This document shows positions 39,011 to 49,566 of a DNA stretch of 64,000 bases, in pieces (position 1 is the first letter of the stretch; every line of letters starts with the position of its first letter). Origin of the DNA: Erythrocercus mccallii. Its lineage: Eukaryota; Chordata; Aves; Passeriformes; Dicruridae. The translations under genes and the position numbers were made by a program. Under the pieces are notes generated by a model. That model did no database searches and had not been told where the DNA came from. It was given only the letters and a program-made list of their open reading frames with translations. The stretch lies in the NCBI GenBank assembly GCA_013397435.1, contig VZRG01002295.1, positions 8,617 to 72,616 of the forward strand, written 5' to 3'.

Positions 39011-42000
39011 GGTAGGATTCAGTGTTGGCTCCCTGAGTTCTGTGCTAGCTCCTCTCATTTTGCTCAGTAGGCAAATGAGGGAGCAAGGAGAGGCAGCAAT
39101 AAAAGGGAAAACAGCCCAAGCACACGCAGAGGAGCTTTGAATTCAGCATCTTTTACTTTGATACAAGAACTCACGCATGAACTCTGCTATCCAGGAGTTG
39201 AAATGGAAAGTGAGAGTTAAGAGACAATAACAAGTAATCTGATGTGAGGGACAAGAAGTGTGGAGTGCTTTGACCTTGTGGAGGCTCCATCACATCAGCA
39301 GAGGGAGAATCCCCCCAGAAGTCACATCACATACCCCCAAATCCTACAAAATCTGTCTCATCAGGAAAGAATAAGCTTGGGCTGATTTGACATGGCCTTT
39401 TCAGTGGTCTCAGCTTTGATGGTGAGAGTTCCCCAAATCTGGAACACAAAAAGAATTTACAGAAACCGCAAAAAGGGGTTTTGTTGCAAAAAAATTGAGA
39501 CAATTGTGCATGAACTTTGTTTTCCTTCCCTGCCTTCCCCATCTCTCCAGCCAATTCTGTTCAGTCTTAAGGTCAGCCCCAGTGCAGGCTATGTTTATAA
39601 GAGAATACATTTCCCATTTCCAAGCACTTGCCATCTCCTCTAATGAATCCTCCTGCTGACGTCTCCAGGATCCAGATTCTTAGCCTGCTAGACATTCAGA
39701 GATAATCCTGACTAATGTGTATATATTCAAAGAGTTTTATTGTGGAGAATTGTACATTTGGGTTAAGGGAAAGGGCATCCTATATCAGCTCACCTCTCCA
39801 ATTTTATACCCATTAAAACCATTTTAAATCACTGTGTCTGCTCTTATTTCCCGTGGAAGTTCCTAAATTTCTGGCTATTTGCTTGGTGTCTTCAAATGGT
39901 CCTGGAGGTGTGACCCTTCAAGGGGCTGCAGAGAAGGTCTCTAGGGATTAAATTTTAACAGTTCTTGGGATCTCAGGTAAATATGTTGCTCTGACAACAC
40001 ACCTGGACTGTAAATCATTGGAGCATCTCTTTTGTCAGCTCTGTCAATAACTGTCCTGGTCTGTAAATTCTGTTTGATCAAACAACTCTTGGAAACACCG
40101 GATCTCAGTGGTGACCTCCGTTTCAACCCACAGCACCAATTGTATGCAGATTGGCCAACGGCCCCTGAAAGGAAGACCACCAGCTTTTGGCTGCAGGAAG
40201 GGACCAGCTGACCAGATGTGAGGCTGAAGGTTTGGAAGAGCTGGACAATGGTTCAGCTCTACCTAGAGATTGGCCTGGGTACAGTCAGACGGGAAATACA
40301 TGCTCGTAATTTTCTTCCCTTCCATGGGGAACTGAATGAAAGCTTGCCAGGACTTCTGCTTCTGCATATCTCTGCTCTCTTAAAATCGTTCCAGAGGTTT
40401 CTTGTAACACATGGCTTTGCTCAGGCTGTTCCTGTGAAATCTCAAGAGCAATCAGGAGATTGTGAGTGGCCCTTTGCTGTGTTCTCCCTGGCCACAGCAC
40501 TGGTGGGCTTCCACTGTGCTGGGAGAGAGCAGCTGGGCAGGACCAGTTGTGAGCCAGGACTAAAAATCTCATGGTGCAAAGCCCAGGTTCTGGCTCGACT
40601 TTCTACTTGCAAAAGTAATAGAAAGCTTTTGTCTCTCATTCCCCAACTCCAGAGCTTTCAACCATGGAAGCCACTGCATCTCTTGTGCAGCCCAGAGAGA
40701 CAAAGAAATGCTTTGCTTCCCACTCTGGCCAAACCAGCTGCCTCTCCAGCTCTCCCTCTCCATACCACCTCTCCAGCTAATTGGAGCTGTGTTTTCATGC
40801 CAAAGCAGATGACAAATGCAGCCAGTGAGGGCTGAGAGGTTGTTGAGAAGGTGAAAAATGAGGCTGGGAGAGGTCAGGATGCAGCCAAAGAGGCAGAGAG
40901 GAGTGGGAAGGGAAGTTCCATGAGGTAGAAGAGATTTGCTGACCCAAACCAGGGCAGTTCAGATGTGGCAGAGAAGCTGCGAAAGGACAGCACAACCTGC
41001 AGTGAGTGAGAGCAGGAAGCATATTGGGCATGGGGATATTCAAATGAAGCACAGCAAAGCAATGCAGGGAATATTAAATTTAGTTCTAATAGGTAGAAAA
41101 GGCTGCACCTTTTATTTGTCACATCCTTTCAGTACCTTCCTTATGAGAAGTCACAGTGCCGTTTCTCCCTTGGGAAAATTATTTTTAGACCCATAATACA
41201 CAGGAGGAGAGAGATGTAAATAGAAAAGTAGCCCATAATGCAAGTAGTGCTCAAAATTCATCCTTAGGGCACCTGTATCAATGCCAGTGGAAGGCTTCCA
41301 CCAAAGGTTCATTCAGACCTGTATTTAAAAGTGCACATCTGTGTAATGCTGGGCTTTGGAGTCAGGAACTTCACATCAAGCCTAAATGGGGGGAAAAAAA
41401 AATGCTTCTAGTTACAGATACAAAATAAAGCAGAAAACAAGCATTAATAGCATAGGTGATTTAGGGCAGAAATTTTATAAGATGTGAAATTCTGTCCCTG
41501 TTAGTGTAGAGTTAAATATAACTCCAGTAAGTAAAATGAGGGAGAGTCATGTTTTGGGACTGTGCCGTATTCTGGGCCTTCAGAATCAAATCCATGCAGT
41601 CTCCTGATTAAAACAACAGACTTCTGCAAACCTTCAGACACTGGAAGAAGAAACCACCTTCTATGTAGCCAGATTCTCAAGTGGTTGGATTTACTAAGTG
41701 CATACCTTCTCACTATTTCTATTTTAAATCAAAAATTTCTTGCTTCCTTCTACCCTCTACACACATGTAAGGATTTAAAAAGTGGAGATTTGGATTCAAA
41801 ACAGCTATAAAAAAGACAATTGATTTATCCCACAGTGATGCAGGGACTCCTGTCCTGAACTACATGTAGAAGTGGCCAGGTAGACTCACCTGCAGGTGAC
41901 ACCCTCCAGACCCTTCACAATCCTTCCCTCCAAGCAAAAATGCTCAAAGAACCAGGAATTATTCCAGATGGGCAAGGGCTACAGAAACCATGAGGAAGGT

Positions 42001-43029
42001 AATACAGGTACAGCCTTGCTGCAGAGACATCTGTGTAGGGGGTGAACACAACCAAAATCCGTACCTCTGTTCTTTGTGTAGTTTGGGAAGGCAAACCTCC
42101 AAAAGAAACCCATGTCCAGGAGCCACAGACCATCTAAAATCTATAATGCAAACCTTCAAGTGAGTGGGTGCTGTCTCATTTTCAAGATATGGAGTTTAGC
42201 GTTGTACTGAAAACTTAAGGACTTTCCACCATGAAGGCTGGTTGGAAGTGTATCCAGCTGGAGATCAGGACCACAGCACCAGCCAGACAACAACTTCTCA
42301 ATCTCTCTCTGTTCTCCAAGGTAGATGAAATCAGCAATGCTTCCTCAAAGTCATTGCACTTCTAAGGAATAACGAATCTGAGGGTCTCCCTATTTGCCAG
42401 ATGTATTTTTCTTTTTTTAATCCTTGAGATGTTCCCATTTTCCAGTTTCCTCTCAGCATCCCACATAGTGAGGGGCTCTGTTTATGAGAACACTGCTGTT
42501 GATATTAAAGCTCATTACTCCAGAGCCCAAAGCTTTAAGGAAAAACACCCTGTATCACGAGACGTGAGGTGAAGAACATGAGCTCATACCCCAGAGATGT
42601 CCAGCTGGGAGATTCCACTTTATGGAAACACTGCACAAATATCTCCAAATGACTTGGGCACCAAGATCACACCTCCCAACGTTTAGTAGTAACATAATGG
42701 TCCCAATTTCCTTCCCTGGCATGGGAAGAGGAAGATCCTTTGCACGTTTCTCCCAAACAAGGAACAACCAGGTTACATCATGACTTTGGTGGCCGAAGCT
42801 CCTCCACTTTCCTCCCTCCCCCACCCCAGGAACAATGGCTAACTGTTCTTTTTCCATCTATAAATTTGTCTGAGTTAACAGTTCCCAAGATCTGGCAGCA
42901 AGCTGGAGCTGGGAGTGAGCTGAGAGATAGGAGAGTGACAGTCTGAAATGAAACACAGAGCTGCTGGGCCTGCAGCCGTCAGACAGGAGCCTGGCTCCCT
43001 CCCTTAAAGATTAGCGAGACTCCTTCGCT

Positions 43030-43150
43030 GGAGCCCTCCGCATTCCCCAAAATCCTAGCAACAAAGTGCTGTCTCTCAGCCGCCAATGAATCATGTGAAT
43101 TTAACCTTTCACCTGGCCACAAGGAGGTTAATATACCAAAATAGCCCCTT
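43030..43150. promoter_or_regulatory. Candidate proximal element with T-box site
   Basis: TTTCACCT (43107-43114, AGGTGAAA reversed) matches the T-box half-site, with AACAAAG (SOX/TCF-like) nearby and a MEF2-like CAAAATAG after it. CpGs at the left edge and AT-rich sequence inside suggest non-random composition. Weak evidence. Confidence 0.22.
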
Positions 43151-46100
43151 TTTTTTTTTTTTTTTCTTCCCCCATTTATTGCCCATAATGGCAGTGGGGA
43201 GCACAGTGCAAACCCTGAGTAGCTGGACAGGCTCTGGAAGTGGTTTGATATCAGACCTCTGCCAGGACTGGGGTGGCACGCCCAGCATCAGCCCACCAGG
43301 CTGGAGTTTGGATAGGGAAATAGTTTCCATTACACAGTACAGAAGATTTTTGCCTCTCCTTGCCTGGCTGGTGCCTCTCTGTGCCCTCCAGCTTCACCCC
43401 ACAAATGTTTACCCAAGGCGTCCCCCAGCGTGCCCAGGTGGTTGGATCCTGAGTCACCAAAATTCCTGCAGAACTTCCCAGGTGGGGTCAGACCCTCACC
43501 TCCTGCAGGATGCTGAGCCCTCCAAGGTCTGTGTATCTTCCTTGGCCTGGAAGTCCTTGTCTTTTATGCTTGGGGCAAAGTTGGAACCCTCAGAGTCCCC
43601 TGCATAAAACAAACGTGGAGACCAGTTTGCCTATCTGCAAAAAAATTATGTGGTCTATCCCTCACAGGGTATTCCTGTCCTCACTGGACAGGCTGCCATG
43701 TCAGCCTGAGGATTTCCTGACTGCTCTGCAACTTGGAGCTTCTGTTAAATCTGCCTGGAAGGAAAGTGAATTTTGAACAATTTGGGTCCAGATCACGCAA
43801 GCAAAGGTCACTTTTAGGAGGTACATGCCAAATCACCCATCTGAGGGTGGCACACGTTGCAATTGGCATTTTTTATCCTTTAAATATTGAAGAAAAAGCG
43901 GTGATTGGTGTAGTCATTTTTGGCTCATGAGAGGCTGGAGGAATGGCTGAGACTGAAGCATCCCAATATAAAGGATCTGTAGGGGACAGTAAGCACAGAC
44001 ACTCTACAGTACACCTTTTATATCTCATACCAGTGAAATCCTTGTGGGCTAAGGAAGAAAATAGGATCTCAGAGCAAGAGGGAGAAAAAATCAAATACTT
44101 TTCCTCACCTCTATCACAGCCCCCCTTCCTGAGAGCCACAGCCACATGCATATAACAGGAGATAAATATTTTTGGCAGACCCTGCTGTTTATTTAACCCT
44201 TTTGAGACACAGGCCTCTGGCATCCCCTCGCTCTTCCAGGCACAAAACCCTTCAGTGCCTGCCTGGCTGAGCTGGGGCAGCTCAGTCCTTGCCCACAGCC
44301 TCTCTGTGGACAGAGCCTCCCCCAGCCCTGTGTCCATCCCAGCACTGCCTTTGGAACCAGCCTGGCCTCGACTGCAGGAGGTACCTGAGCTTGTTCCCTG
44401 GACAGGGACCAGCCCATGCTTTGGAGAGTGGGTAGGAAGGGGCTGGGGGTAGGATGGAGGGATACAGACCTCGGAATGTGGCAGCAATGGAGACTGGGTG
44501 ATGCAGGAGATAGAGGCCCTGTTTTTCCCCTCCTGTCCACCTCCCTCATTCACGGGCAGGGGAAGCAGCTCCTGGGAGATTCCTGTGCCCCCGAGCAGTT
44601 TGTCCCTGGTTTGGGAGCTGGGAGCAGAGCCGGGGAGCAGCCCGATGCCACCCATGGGGGCTGAAGGGACGAAATATGCGATGGGTTTCCCTTTGCACCG
44701 GGTGGCTCGGGACAGAGGGATCGGAGGGAGCCCGGTGCTGGCTGGGCTGGCGATCCAGGGCAGAGCCCGGCACCGCCTGCGCTCCATTCTGAGCTCACCC
44801 TGCCCGGCATCCCCGAGGGCAGAGAGACGCCTCTGAGCCCCGGGGGTGGATGCTGCAGCTCGGGGGAGGCAGAGGAAGGAAAGGGGACATCATTAATTGT
44901 CACATCCCGGTGCTCTGAAGGCAAAGGTAACTGAAGTTTCCAATCTCGGGGTGAGCCTCGCTGCCCTGCCCGGTGCAGCAGGAGCTGGAGCGTTTCTGCC
45001 CTTCTCTCTCCACTTGTCTGTTCTTTTTTTTTTCTTCCCCCTTGGCTTTTCCGTGGGGAAGGCGGGAGCTAAAAGCCCCCTCCGGGATGGCGCAGGACGC
45101 TCCCACGCGTCCGGCCCGCGCAGGACTCACAAATCAGCCGGAGCAGGATTAGGGCCGAGGGGCCGGGGCGCCGGGCAGTCTGTCCCGGCCCGGGGGAGCC
45201 TCACCTGGAGGGGTCAGGGCTCCCTCGGGGCCGTTTCGAGCAGCCCCGGCCCCTCTGGAACTCAGCCGGAGCCAAGCTGTGCCTGGGCGGTGCGGTGAGG
45301 GGGCACGGGGAGCCTTTGAGAAGAGGTCGGTCCCTTTCTAACTCGCTCAAAATAAGAGGTAGAATCCCCAGGGAAGAGCGGAGCCGGGTCCGACTCAGCC
45401 CGTCAAATGGACCGTGAGCTCAGCAAGGGCCGTGCACCCCTCCCGAGAGGCCTTCCCGCCTGTCCCACCCCCAAACGGGGATGGAAGAAGGGATCGGGGA
45501 TTCCGGGCATCACCCTCACCGCTGCTGTGTTAGGATTTTTGTCCCTAATCCTCTCCGTGAGCTTGGCAGCGGTGTGCGGCCGCCACGTCGGGGTGCCCTG
45601 GGTGGGGCAGTGAGCACCGGGAGAGCCCCGGGCTCCCCGTGTCCCCAGCTCCGGGGTGACATCCCCGGGCGCAGAGCGAGGGCTGCGGACGGGGCATCGC
45701 CGCTGCCACCGCTGCCACGCTGGCACCTTCCCTCCTGCTTCATACAAAGCATCGCCCACCGGCGCCTTCCTCACAGAGGAGGACCCCCGGGCCCCCTGCC
45801 TGTCCCCTTTACCGATCGCAGCCCAAAATCCTACAAACACGCCAAACCACGCGGCCTCCCCCGCCGTGGGCGCCACACGCAGTCCTCACGCGTGGGGTGA
45901 CACCACGGGCCGGTGCCCAGCGGGGACTGGAATGTGAGGCCGGTGCGGAGGCTGGTGCTGGAACCCTCGGTGTCGGAGCACCTGCCCAGAGCCGCTCCGC
46001 GCCCGCGGGCGCTGCTGGCGCGGCTGCGGCAGGAGCCGCTCCTCGGACCCGCCGCCCCTCGCCGCGGCCTCGGCGGGGCCAGAGCCCGGCAGCCCCGACA

Positions 46101-46339
46101 CTATCGGAGGAGAAAATGCGTTCAAAAATTAGTTTAAAAAATTAAACAGAAAAACCCAACAGCTGGATGGATCTGACCACAGACATGTCACAGGTCCGCG
46201 GGCGCTTTTTCGCGCACGGTGGTTTCCTCCGCCGTGAACAAGTTCACCGGGTACATCCCTCCGGATTTGGCAGTGCCTCGTTTATTTCAACGTTTTCGCA
46301 TTTATTTGAACGCCAGAAGAGATCGCAGAGGGCAGTTCG

Positions 46340-46362
46340 TACGTATTTTTAAAAATTACGTA
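46340..46362. repeat. AT-rich palindrome with TACGTA ends
   Basis: TACGTA (46340-46345) and TACGTA (46357-46362) flank a TTTTT/AAAAA core. The 23-bp block is a palindrome apart from one extra T. It lies in the CpG-dense but AT-rich centre of the GATA5 upstream domain. Confidence 0.8.
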
Positions 46363-48039
46363 TAATAAATGACATTCAAGTAACATCTTGAACTTGTGAA
46401 AACGGGAAACCCACGCGAAACGAAAGATCCATCGGTGGCTCAGCCACAGCCACGAAGGATTTGGGGCTGGTTTTCTGTAGGTACGGTTTTATCCGTGCGC
46501 CGCGGGGCTGGGGCTTCTCAGGTTTTTATTTTCTTTTTCTACAGCTTTTTCACATTAAAAAAAATTATGTTTCTGCATTTTTCTTAATATCCTTTCCTCC
46601 CCCCTTCCTTTTCTCCCTTTTTTTTTGTTTGTTTGTTTTGTTTTTTCTTTGTTTGTAGGGGAATTAGTTGTTTTGGTTTTGTTTTCTTCTTTTGCTCTGC
46701 GGGCACAGGGACACAGGGATACCCTGCGAGCCGTAAACGGCCGCTTTCGCGAGCAAATAAATACATCTCCAGCTAGTTGCGTTGCGTTATTCCGAGGGAA
46801 ATAGCTGGCATTCCTGCACCAGTTTATTTTGGAGCTGAAATTTCCCACCCTTCCCGCAGCGCTGCTCCCTGCGGAGGCGAGGCTGGACGGGCTCCCCCGA
46901 GCGCCGGGAGCGCACGGGCGGGCAGAGCCGGCTGCGTTACCGGAGGGCTCCCGGGGCCCAGCGGGGCCCGATCCAGTCGGTAGAGGCCTGCGGGTGACAA
47001 ATTCTGTCTGCCCGGGGATGGAGAGAGCGGCAGGAGGGATTCGCCGAGGGTTTTTCCCCGTTTCTCTGGAGAGGAGATAGAGGCACAGCGACTTTGTGCA
47101 AAAGCGCAATGATTCCGGGGAACAAATCCCGGTAACGATGGAATTATTTCCTCGCTGGCCGGTACCGGAGGAGAGTTAAATCGACTGAATTACTCGGGGT
47201 AAGCGGGCTGCTGGGACTAAGAGCTCCTTCCCCTCTGAAATCCCCTCCCGGCTCTCGCCGACGGGGAACAACCAAGAGAGGTTTTTTGTCCCCGTCGCCA
47301 GGCCAGAGCGACTCGGCCGGGGGCTGCAGAGGGTAGGACCCTTCTCTCGGCTGCTTCCCTCGGGGGAAAGCAGAGCTCCTGGAAGCGGGGCAGCCTCGAC
47401 GGGACGGTGAGGGGCCGGAGCTGCTCCCCGAACGTGGCAAAGCCGCGCCGAGCCGGGCACGGCCGGAACGGGCAGGCTGCGAGCATCGCGCACCCTCGGC
47501 GGGCCCGTGGGCCGCTCGGGAAGGTCAGGGCGGGCCGGGGGCAGCCCCTTCCCCATAAGGATGGAGATTATGTCAAAAGAGAACCGGAGGGCCAGCTCGG
47601 AGCAGGAAACCACCCGCTCTCATCCTCGGCTACCAGATGCTAGCCGGGAAATTTTCGCTGTGTTCCCCAGTATTTCTCGGCGGCCCGGGGAGGGGGGGGC
47701 ATCACCTGCAGATGGGGTGCGGGAACGAACCCCAAAAACGCAGCTAGGCCCGCAAAGGAGGGAGCCACCCCCCAGCCCTCCCCGGGGGCGGGCGGACACC
47801 TCCAGCCCCGCAGCGGGGGCGGCCGGCGGGCCCGGGGCGGTGCGGGGCGCTCTGGGGGCCGCATCCTGCCCCCGCTCCGCCCGGCCCCGCGCCGGGGGGA
47901 GGCTGCGGGCTCGTCCCCCCCGCCGGCAGCGGAGCCGGCGGGACTTATCCCGTCCCCCCCTGCCGGGAGGCGCCCAATCCCGGCCGGGACCGGGGCTGCC
48001 CCGCCGGCCGTCACGTGGGCCGGCCCGCACCGGGGCCGC

Positions 48040-48325
48040 CGTAAAGAGCCGGAGCCGGAGCCGCCGCCGCCACTTCCCCGCCGGGCGCAGCCAGGGACGC
48101 ACCCACGGGACACAGAGAGGCGACACGGGGGACACCGGGGGAGGGCAGCTCCTCTCTTCCAGGGGGTCCTCGCTGGTTTGGTTTTTCTCCTGCCTCCCCC
48201 GTGAACTTCATTGTATTTTTTTTTTTTAATTATTATTTGTATTTTCCTGGGATTTCCCTGGATGGTCTGAGCACAGCTCCATGCCCCCACGGCCATGCCC
48301 GGCCCCGCTCCCGTCAAGCTGCTAT
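48040..48325 (+). other. GATA5: Candidate non-coding exon 1 of GATA5 (start approximate)
   Basis: A good donor, GTGAGT, lies at 48326-48331 and could splice to the acceptor at 48963. The exon would lie in the GC-rich island and hold two upstream ATGs (48281 and 48295). The 5' end is a guess: there is no clear TATA box, only a CpG-island type promoter. Other donors are possible, so only the 3' end is proposed with some weight. Confidence 0.4.
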
Positions 48326-48963
48326 GTGAGTACCTGTGCGGGAGGAGCGGGCCAGGGGGGATGCTCCTGCGGGCTTGGGTGGCTGCAGCCCTCCGTCCGC
48401 ACGGAGAGGCCTGCCCGAGGGCGCTTTCTGACAGGAAAGCGGCAGCGCTGGCGGCTGGGGGACACCGGGGATGCTCCTGATTCTGGATCTCTGCCCAGAT
48501 CCAGCCGGGACCCCGCTCCCGCAGGGAACCCGAGGGGCCGCAGCCGGCCGCGTCCTCACCAACAAGGCCCCGAGCTGCGCTCCAGGGCCTGGGTTTGGGG
48601 GAAAGAAAAAAAAAAGAGAAAGAAAGAAAAAAGAAAAAAGAAAAAAAAAAAAAAAAGACGGGAAGGGAAATACTGTTGGAGGAAAAAAAAAGTAATTGTT
48701 GGAGTGTTTTTCTGGCCCGTTGGAGGTGCCCAGGCGGGCGGCGGGGAGGGATAAGGTGCCGGAGGTGTCGCTGCCCGTTCCAAGGAGGTTAATTCTGGCC
48801 ACGGCTCAGAGGAAAGTTTAAAGGAAAACAGAACAAAGGGAAAAAAAGTTACAAATTTCACCTCCTGCTTGAGGCAGAGAAGAGGCATTTTCGGCAGGGG
48901 CAAGGCCGTCGGGTGCCCGGTGTGTGCGGGGTCTCAGGCCGCTGCTCTCGGTTCTCCCTGCAG
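48326..48963 (+). other. GATA5 intron 1 (predicted)
   Basis: The interval lies between the proposed donor at 48326 and the acceptor at 48963. It holds a purine (GAAA/A-rich) tract at about 48598-48690 that is open on the minus strand as a Phe/Leu-rich false ORF. Nothing else was recognised. Confidence 0.4.
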
Positions 48964-49046
48964 GTTCCTCTGAGTGAGCCCCTCGGCACCGCCGGGCCGC
49001 AGCCGGCCGGGCCCTGAGCAGCCGCCGCCGCCGCCGAGGACGGAAC
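48964..49046 (+). other. GATA5: GATA5 5' UTR part of exon 2
   Basis: A strong 3' splice site (a pyrimidine tract ending CTCCCTGCAG, 48954-48963) lies 83 bp before the ATG, so exon 2 most likely starts at 48964, after a non-coding exon 1 as in GATA4 and GATA6. The segment ends with a short CCG repeat (about 49021-49035). It has no in-frame ATG before 49047. Confidence 0.7.
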
Positions 49047-49566
49047 ATGTATCAGGGTCTGGCCCTCACCCCCAACCATGGCCAGTCGGCTTATTCCCAC
49101 GACTCCAGCAACTTCCTCCACTCGTCGGCCGGCTCGCCCGTCTACGTGCCCACCACCCGGGTGCCTTCCGTCCTCCAGACGCTGCCCTACCTGCAAGGCT
49201 GCGAGCCGCACCAGAGCCACCTGGGCAACCCCCCGGGCTGGGGGCAGAGCGGCGGCGAGGCGGCGGCTTTCAACGCCGGCAGCCCGCACCCGCCGTCGGG
49301 TTTCTCGTACTCGCACAGCCCGCCGGGCAGCAGCCCCTCGGGCCGCGACGGCGCCTACCAGGGGCCCCTGCTGCTGGGCGGCGGGGGCCGGGAGCAGTAC
49401 GGCAACGCCTTGGTGCGCTCCGTTAACGGGTCCTACTCCAGCCCCTACCCCGCCTACGTGACCCCCGAGATTCCGCCTTCCTGGACGGCCGGACACTTTG
49501 AGAGCAGCGTGCTGCACAGCCTGCAGACGAGGCAGGCGGCCTTGCCCGGCCGCAGGTCCACTTTCG
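49047..49566 (+). CDS. GATA5: GATA5 exon 2 (first coding exon), N-terminal activation domain
   Basis: This exon encodes residues 1-173 and the first base of codon 174. It starts at the ATG in the context GGAACATGT and ends before the donor GTAGGT (49567-49572), leaving phase 1. The peptide contains the block GSPVYVPTTRVPSVLQTLPYL (residues 29-49), a Tyr/Pro-rich stretch and a WTAGHFESSVLHSL block near the end, all typical of GATA4/5/6 N-termini. The DNA is very GC-rich and lies in the promoter CpG island, which also opens long false ORFs on the minus strand. Confidence 0.94.

Larger units (their letters stand above)
36900..44600. other. Intergenic, no gene recognised
   Basis: Unique sequence with simple stretches at 37246-37264 (T-rich), 37302-37320 (CAAA type) and 43145-43166 (T-rich). 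Candidate regulatory sites are at 38866-38970 and about 43030-43150. The longest open frame is a 304-codon minus-strand one at 43873-44787, with no recognised domain. Confidence 0.55.

Noticed and set aside
1..48000. Possible miR-1 and miR-133 precursors, expected near GATA5 by synteny
   Set aside because: I looked for the miR-1 and miR-133 mature sequences on both strands and saw none. This was a reading by eye, not a search.
47507..48229. 240-codon plus-strand ORF before GATA5 exon 1
   Set aside because: It lies in the promoter CpG island, is Arg/Pro/Gly-rich, and shows no similarity to the GATA5 N-terminus. No splice link to exon 2 was found.
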